A stretch of DNA of 64,000 bases from positions 248,001 through 312,000 of the forward strand of contig NZ_BCNY01000013.1 of the NCBI RefSeq assembly GCF_001602375.1. The letters run 5' to 3'. The notes below the pieces were generated by a model. The model saw only the letters and a list, made by a program, of their open reading frames with translations. It did not search any database and had not been told where the DNA came from. Source of the stretch: Methanoculleus horonobensis (GTDB lineage: Archaea > Halobacteriota > Methanomicrobia > Methanomicrobiales > Methanoculleaceae). Below, one piece after another: positions 59,891 through 64,000 of the stretch. Position 1 is the stretch's first letter; each line of letters opens with the position of its first letter. Made by a program: the position numbers and the translations under genes.

Positions 59891-60523
59891 ATGAGCAAGG
59901 TGTATAAATCGCTCTTTGCAGCTGCAGTGATGATCCTGGTCCTTGCATCCGCGGGGTGCGCGGAGATGCCGGCGAGCAACGATCCGGGCTGGTCCGGGGG
60001 CCTTTCGCCGGAAGAGCAGGCCGGAGATGATGACGATCCCGGGTACCTGACCCCGGCAACCCCGTATCCGACTGCAACAGGCAGTATGGCCGGCCCCACG
60101 CTCAGCAGGCCGACGGAGACCCAGCCGACGCAGGACCCCTACGTGACGCTCTTCAACAAAACAATAGAGTTCAGTCCCGCTCACCCGAGAGACGCCTACT
60201 CCTTCAACCTGACCGCGCCCCCGCTCATCATCGAGTTCGACGTGGAGCCGAAGATGATCACGCGGGAGAAGCGTACCACGAGCGATTACGGCAGTAAAAA
60301 GGACATAGTCGTCAAACAGGAATATCCGAGCGAGGACTCATGGTTTTTGGTGACCGTCCGGGAGCGTGAGTCCGGCAAGATCGTGGCCGAGGACGGGTTC
60401 GGGAAAGGTTTCGGCACGGCGACCGATAAGCGGATGTACCTCGGCAAGTACGGGGACTACCTGATCGAGCTCTCGGGGAACGAAGCGAAGGTGCATGTAA
60501 CGATGCGCGCCGGGGGCGTGTAG
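59891..60523 (+). CDS. Putative lipoprotein
   Basis: A 210-aa exported protein. The signal peptide MSKVYKSLFAAAVMILVLAS ends in a lipobox LASAGC (Cys at about 23). A Pro/Thr/Asp-rich linker follows to about residue 85, then a beta-rich domain (YVTLFNKTIEFSPAHPRDAY; PPLIIEFDVEPKMITREKRT; WFLVTVRERESGKIVAEDGF). Likely anchored at the outer face of the membrane. No known family. Confidence 0.72.
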   Translation: MSKVYKSLFAAAVMILVLASAGCAEMPASNDPGWSGGLSPEEQAGDDDDPGYLTPATPYPTATGSMAGPTLSRPTETQPTQDPYVTLFNKTIEFSPAHPRDAYSFNLTAPPLIIEFDVEPKMITREKRTTSDYGSKKDIVVKQEYPSEDSWFLVTVRERESGKIVAEDGFGKGFGTATDKRMYLGKYGDYLIELSGNEAKVHVTMRAGGV

Positions 60524-60665
60524 CCCCCCCGGGCAGATCGTCGAACGGGTTTTGCCGGGCGGATTCCGGCACCTGCAGCCGCCACCACGGCGTTCGGATC
60601 GCCTGGTGAGCAATCCTTTTTAACCTGAACAACCTAGTTGTTAGGGGAAAGACACTCATTCTTGT

Positions 60666-60737
60666 GTCCCGGTAGGGTAGTGGATATCCTAGAAGCCTGC
60701 GGAGCTTTTGACCCGGGTTCAAATCCCGGCCGGGGCG
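60666..60737 (+). tRNA. tRNA-Arg (GCG)
   Basis: A 72-base cloverleaf: acceptor GTCCCGG/CCGGGGC (one G-T pair), anticodon arm GAAGC-CTGCGGA-GCTTT with anticodon GCG, T-arm CCGGGTTCAAATCCCGG, discriminator G. No CCA encoded. A short T-run follows (60738-60742). A TATA-like CTTTTTAACC lies 40-50 bases upstream. Confidence 0.94.
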
Positions 60738-60912
60738 TTTTTCGATTTTGTGTTAAACCATTCATTTCAGGCCGTTTTTCGGATTTGGGGCTTCTTCGAC
60801 AGGCCATCCCGAACCGGGTTCGGTCGCCCGGGGTTCATGGATATGGCTATCCGCCCGCAGCCAGTCCTGCCGCGACCATACTTTTATCAGCACCGCGGGG
60901 AGGGATACCCGT

Positions 60913-61386
60913 ATGGCTGAGGAGAGTCGTCCCCCGCTGCCGCCGTTCACGTACGAAACGGCGGTACAGAAGGTTCGTATGGCCGAGGATGCCTGGAACT
61001 CCCGGGACCCCGCGAGGGTGTCGCTCGCATACAGCGTCGACAGCGTCTGGCGCAACCGGGCGGAGTTCGTGAACGGCCGCGAGGAGATCGTCGCGTTTCT
61101 GCAGCGGAAGTGGGCGAAAGAGCTCGATTACCGCCTGATAAAAGAGGTCTGGGCTTTTTGCGAGGCGCGGATCGCGGTCCGGTTCGCATACGAGTGGCAC
61201 GACGACTCGGGGAACTGGTTCCGCTCTTACGGGAACGAGAACTGGGAGTTCGACCGGCAGGGCCTGATGCGCATTCGTCATGCCAGCATCAACGATCTGC
61301 CGATCACTGAAGGAGAGCGGAAGTACCGCTGGCCGCCGGGGCGGCGCCCCGACGATCACCCCGGGCTCTCCGACCTGGGGCTGTAG
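60913..61386 (+). CDS. DUF1348 (NTF2/SnoaL-like) protein
   Basis: A 157-aa protein of the nuclear transport factor 2 fold. The DUF1348 pattern is clear: [20 protein letters not shown] near 23, [20 protein letters not shown] near 44, [16 protein letters not shown]-like segment near 80, and [20 protein letters not shown] near 108. Enzymatic role unknown. ATG at 60913 has GGAGGGAT 7 bases upstream, and a TATA-like ATACTTTTATC sits near 60878. Confidence 0.88.
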   Translation: MAEESRPPLPPFTYETAVQKVRMAEDAWNSRDPARVSLAYSVDSVWRNRAEFVNGREEIVAFLQRKWAKELDYRLIKEVWAFCEARIAVRFAYEWHDDSGNWFRSYGNENWEFDRQGLMRIRHASINDLPITEGERKYRWPPGRRPDDHPGLSDLGL

Positions 61387-61785
61387 GGTTGTCCGGTAGA
61401 GGGCGGAACGGGGTCTCCGGGACCCGGACGGGCCATCGGCGCCGGAGCCGGCGGGGTCGTGGGCGGGGTGGTGGCGGTGATCGTGAGGGTGCTCGGCGGG
61501 GGTGAGCCCAGAGAGCCAGGATGAGTCACTGTTCCATACGATGTTTCCGGTGCATTGTTACATCCCGCCGGAGGAATGTGAGGTAGAAGGACAGTGCGTC
61601 TTCGCCCTGCCGTTCGGTCTCCGGTCTGCCAGGAGTACGGCACAGGCATACCGGCTGCAGTCGGCGGGAGCCGTGAGCCCATTACAACACGGCTATAATG
61701 GTAGTTTTAGGAGATTGGATGCACTTGCTCTGGTTTCGAGCATTCCCTGCAACCATGGATGAGCCCATTATGAGCCAATTGTGAT
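61387..61785. other. Accessory intergenic region
   Basis: No credible gene. It holds a GC-rich stretch (61440-61512) that is repeated in imperfect form at 63576-63636, and unremarkable sequence up to the HTH remnant. Confidence 0.4.
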
Positions 61786-62038
61786 TCATTTCGATCCCTT
61801 AGCGCAATCTGACGATCCCTCGCATTTTGTGTACCTCAACGAGTAGCACACGCCCGCTCCTGCCGTTCCCTCTTTACGGAAAATGCCGGTTTGAACCATC
61901 ACTTTAAGATCTCGCGTTGCGGTCGCCTTCTTCGCATTATTGAGTTGTTGGTACACCTGGTTTGAGATAGAACCCTCTCTTCAGGTAGTGTACGGCAGCA
62001 ATCTGCCGTTCATTCAGCCCGAGGGAATCAAGTCGCTC
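61786..62038 (-). pseudogene. Remnant of a winged-HTH regulator (RecG/AlbA_2-type C-terminus)
   Basis: Minus-strand reading in two frames gives the C-terminus typical of archaeal/bacterial ATP-binding HTH proteins: ERLDSLGLNERQIAAVHYLK, then after a frame change NQVYQQLNNAKKATATRDLK and VMVQTGIFRKEGTAGAGVCY. The N-terminal part is gone, and the break lies near 61965-61970. A degraded copy that once belonged to a mobile or defence-associated gene. Confidence 0.65.
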
Positions 62039-62149
62039 TCCATACGCGGAGGACGGTTCTCACACCCGTGATTATGGAAATAGTTATCTTTCTTTCCGGC
62101 GACCGTAGAATCATTGAAATGAACTAGTACTCCGGTGGAGGCTACCTGA

Positions 62150-62634
62150 ATGAATTTGCGGCTCACTGATGATGAGATCGATGCGTTACTCAGAGAGGCC
62201 AAGCCGCTGCCGGGAGATTTCTCCAGGAGATTTCGCCCTAAAGAGAAGGGCGGCCATAAGGAGTACGAGATCGGTATAGAGGGTGCGAATCAATCCCGGT
62301 TCAGGTTGATATTCCGGCAAAGTCTATTCAATTCGCTGGACTTCTCCGTGATCCTCGGCTATATCATTCCAAACACAAACCAGGTGTTCCGGCTACGCCG
62401 ATATACGGGAAAAGTCACGAACACACGAACAGGCTTGAGCAGGAGAAGTTTTATGATTTCCACATCCATACTGCAACAGAGCGCTACCAGACCGCGGGCT
62501 GGAACGAGGATGGGTATGCGGTTCCGACAGACCGGTACCCGGATCACCACGGCGCGCTGAAGAGCATGTTCAACGACTGCGGGTTTGAGGGTTCAGCGGT
62601 AACCACGAAGGATCTTACCGACTGGGGGATATAA
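62150..62634 (+). pseudogene. Hypothetical gene (DUF6978-like) with frameshift
   Basis: Two frames join to make a coherent protein of about 161 aa: MNLRLTDDEIDALLREAKPL...DFSVILGYIIPNTNQVFRLR, then after about 62405 EHTNRLEQEKFYDFHIHTAT...GWNEDGYAVPTDRYPDHHGA and GFEGSAVTTKDLTDWGI. Restoring one base near 62403 would give RYNGKSHEH. It has a GGAGG ribosome-binding site and ends 3 bases before the DUF1828 gene. The family name is tentative; the pair arrangement is clear. Confidence 0.6.
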
Positions 62635-62637
62635 CCG

Positions 62638-63423
62638 ATGGCAATCGAGGCAATCGAAGAGGAGTTTCGGAGGAAGGTCTGCAGCCAGATCCATCTCCGC
62701 CCGGAGGGTATCAACCGGTATCGGGTCTTCACACCGTTTGTCTTTGATGATGGGGATAACCTCGCGATCGTCCTGAAGGATGAGGACGGCGCCTGGACGC
62801 TGACGGATGAGGGGCATACCTTCATGCACCTGACCTACTCGATCGACGCAAGGGAGTTAGAGCGGGGAACCCGCCAGAAGGTGATCGCGAGTGTGCTGTC
62901 CCGGTTCGGGCTGGAGAACAACCGGGGCGAGCTCGCTATTCGCATCACGGGCGACCGGTTTGGGGACGCCCTCTGGAGTTTCATCCAGGCGCTGATCCGG
63001 ATATCGGATCTTACGTATCTGTCGAGATCGCGCGTTTACTCCACGTTCCAGGAGGATCTCCGTGCGCTCATCGAGGAGGCCGTCCCTGAGGGGCGCAGGG
63101 AGTTTGACTGGCACGATCCCGAGCATGATCCGGAAGGGAAATACACCGTTGACTGCAGGATCAACGGCATGCAGAGGCCGATCTACATCTTTGCGCTCGC
63201 GAACGACGACCGGGTCCGTGACGCGACGATAAACATCCTGCAGTTCGAGAAGTGGGGGCGGCCCTTCGTCTCGGTCGGCATATTCGAGGATCAGGAGGAG
63301 GTCAACCGCAAGGCCCTCGCGAAGTTCAGCGATGTCTGCGATAAGCAGTTCTCAAACCTGCCGGGGAACAAAGACCGGATTATGCAGCACCTCCGGGATA
63401 TGGCCGGGACGGCTTCCGGCTGA
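62638..63423 (+). CDS. DUF1828 domain protein
   Basis: A 261-aa soluble protein. The first 100 residues match DUF1828 ([20 protein letters not shown], then [13 protein letters not shown]), while the C-terminal half is alpha/beta ([40 protein letters not shown]). DUF1828 genes are found in prophage and defence-like settings, without known activity. It starts 3 bases after the stop of the frameshifted gene above, so the two formed an operon. Confidence 0.8.
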   Translation: MAIEAIEEEFRRKVCSQIHLRPEGINRYRVFTPFVFDDGDNLAIVLKDEDGAWTLTDEGHTFMHLTYSIDARELERGTRQKVIASVLSRFGLENNRGELAIRITGDRFGDALWSFIQALIRISDLTYLSRSRVYSTFQEDLRALIEEAVPEGRREFDWHDPEHDPEGKYTVDCRINGMQRPIYIFALANDDRVRDATINILQFEKWGRPFVSVGIFEDQEEVNRKALAKFSDVCDKQFSNLPGNKDRIMQHLRDMAGTASG

Positions 63424-63838
63424 GGTTGCAGCGGCGTCCCGCTCTGCCCGGGGGAGGAATCCCCCTTTCGTCACGTGATAATACCCCCTGACCCGGAACG
63501 TCAGGCCGTCCCCTCCACGATTGCGATCTCCTCCTCGGTGAGCCCGTAGAGTGGGTACGCCAGTCGGCCGTGAGCGGCGGGGTGGTGGCGGTGATTGTGG
63601 GGGGATGGGCGGGGGGTGAGAGAGTGGAGAACCAAGCATTGCACCTCTGGAGCTACCCCAGTTACCGAACTACTGACGAATGTCCCATACTGCAGTAGGC
63701 ATCCTCGTCATTAGTATGCAGTTGCAGGATAATAGGATGAAGGTTCCTGCCTTTGCCATTGCTAAGAGATATGATATGAGAGGGGTTTTCGGATTGATCA
63801 GGAAAAATTAAAGAGTCCTTTTATCAATAGAGGCAGTC
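63424..63838. other. Non-coding tail with gene fragment
   Basis: Contains the R-M C-terminus remnant (63501-63572), the second GC-rich imperfect repeat (63576-63636) and, from 63640, AT-richer sequence with no gene until the ORF at 63839. Confidence 0.4.
63501..63572 (-). pseudogene. Fragment of a restriction-modification methylase C-terminus
   Basis: On the minus strand, LAYPLYGLTEEEIAIVEGTA followed by a stop closely resembles the end of Eco57I-like or type I/IIG DNA methyltransferases. Only about 24 codons remain; nothing upstream continues the gene. Confidence 0.5.
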
Positions 63839-64000
63839 ATGCACAAGACGTTCTTTAGGCCAACCCGCAATGTTACCAAGAAGCAACCGAAACCGCATTT
63901 CGGAAAAGTCGATGCTCCACATTTTACGGCGAGCGAGCTTGAACCCATTCTGATCGATGTTTTACAGGGTTTCAGTGGTTCTGCCTCAAAAAGAACCATT
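63839..64000 (+). CDS. Partial ORF at the window edge
   Basis: An open frame of 54 codons from an ATG at 63839, preceded by GAGG, without a stop before the end of the window. N-terminus MHKTFFRPTRNVTKKQPKPH, followed by FTASELEPILIDVLQGFSGS. Basic, possibly nucleic-acid binding at the start. No family recognised; the rest of the gene is outside the window. Confidence 0.5.
   Translation, partial: MHKTFFRPTRNVTKKQPKPHFGKVDAPHFTASELEPILIDVLQGFSGSASKRTI

Noticed and set aside
60666-60737. tRNA-Arg as an integration site for the accessory tail
   Set aside because: I looked for a second copy of the tRNA 3' end downstream to 64000 and did not see one, and no integrase is present in the window.
61502-61762. 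86-codon plus-strand frame
   Set aside because: No ribosome-binding site or recognisable sequence, sits among degraded gene remnants.

Overview
The window is GC-rich archaeal chromosome from a methanogen of the order Methanomicrobiales, most likely Methanoculleus or a close relative. Archaeal markers include a Hef helicase-nuclease, PCNA next to the primase large subunit, Alba, ribosomal protein S17e, an archaeosine radical SAM enzyme, CobY, a stand-alone ThiN-like protein and TATA/BRE promoters. An S-layer-like protein and high GC favour Methanoculleus. The genus is an inference; no 16S rRNA or methanogenesis gene is present.

Layout. 1-2163: ABC exporter (5' end cut by the window edge) plus a small membrane protein. 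2262-9474: housekeeping genes (YjbQ, UPF0147, SSSCA1-type zinc protein, hef-glyS operon, Cmi4-like HTH protein, UPF0173 hydrolase). 9480-12254: a rhodanese gene between two stretches of palindromic repeats. 12255-18761: DUF389, PhoU-like regulator, SLC13 transporter, Clp1-type kinase, thioredoxin-fold and membrane proteins. 19152-26613: secreted protein, phosphodiesterase, USP-USP-GNAT fusion, PAS kinase, NAD synthetase, HhH-GPD glycosylase. 26614-32100: recQ, an EEP nuclease and an FMN protein, with two large repeat elements. 32104-38082: Fe-S flavoprotein, tRNA-Ser, S-layer-like protein, RaSEA, TIGR00300, cobY-cobD. 38280-42000: cdrS-ftsZ, a coiled-coil protein and DUF373. 42044-45380: glycosyltransferase / radical SAM-SPASM / methyltransferase / TIGR04282 cluster. 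45431-50081: Alba, lysine-pathway genes (asd, dapB, dapA), ferredoxin, S17e and ThiN-like protein, nearly all on the minus strand. 50122-56817: a repeat-interrupted HD gene, priL, pcn, rlmE-moaA, a 58-bp tandem array, an unknown gene and an M20 peptidase. 56872-59526: two surface-glycan genes, both apparently damaged. 59891-64000: lipoprotein, tRNA-Arg, DUF1348, then a decaying accessory tail with gene remnants, a frameshifted gene, a DUF1828 gene and a truncated ORF.

The most striking feature is a family of intergenic palindromic repeats. Short hairpins whose stems differ between copies, but always stay complementary, sit between fixed linkers of the type GGAGC-TTGAG and CGA. They form at least six clusters (about 9590-10470, 11640-11790, 26760-27190, 31120-31940, 50640-50695, 54500-55040). 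Three clusters share a longer core, one of these is bounded by ~22-26 bp inverted repeats, two contain tandem expansions (5 x 87 bp and 6 x 58 bp), and one cluster splits an HD-domain gene. They look like a MITE-like, structure-selected repeat family that I cannot match to anything described.

Other notable points: a radical SAM/SPASM-methyltransferase-glycosyltransferase cluster resembling an arsenosugar-type pathway; NAD synthetase with its glutaminase cysteine changed to glycine; a PAS kinase whose usual phosphoacceptor position is serine; an in-frame amber in a GT39-type gene beside a GT2-GtrA gene with no normal start codon; and cdrS-ftsZ behind a perfect palindromic TATA region.
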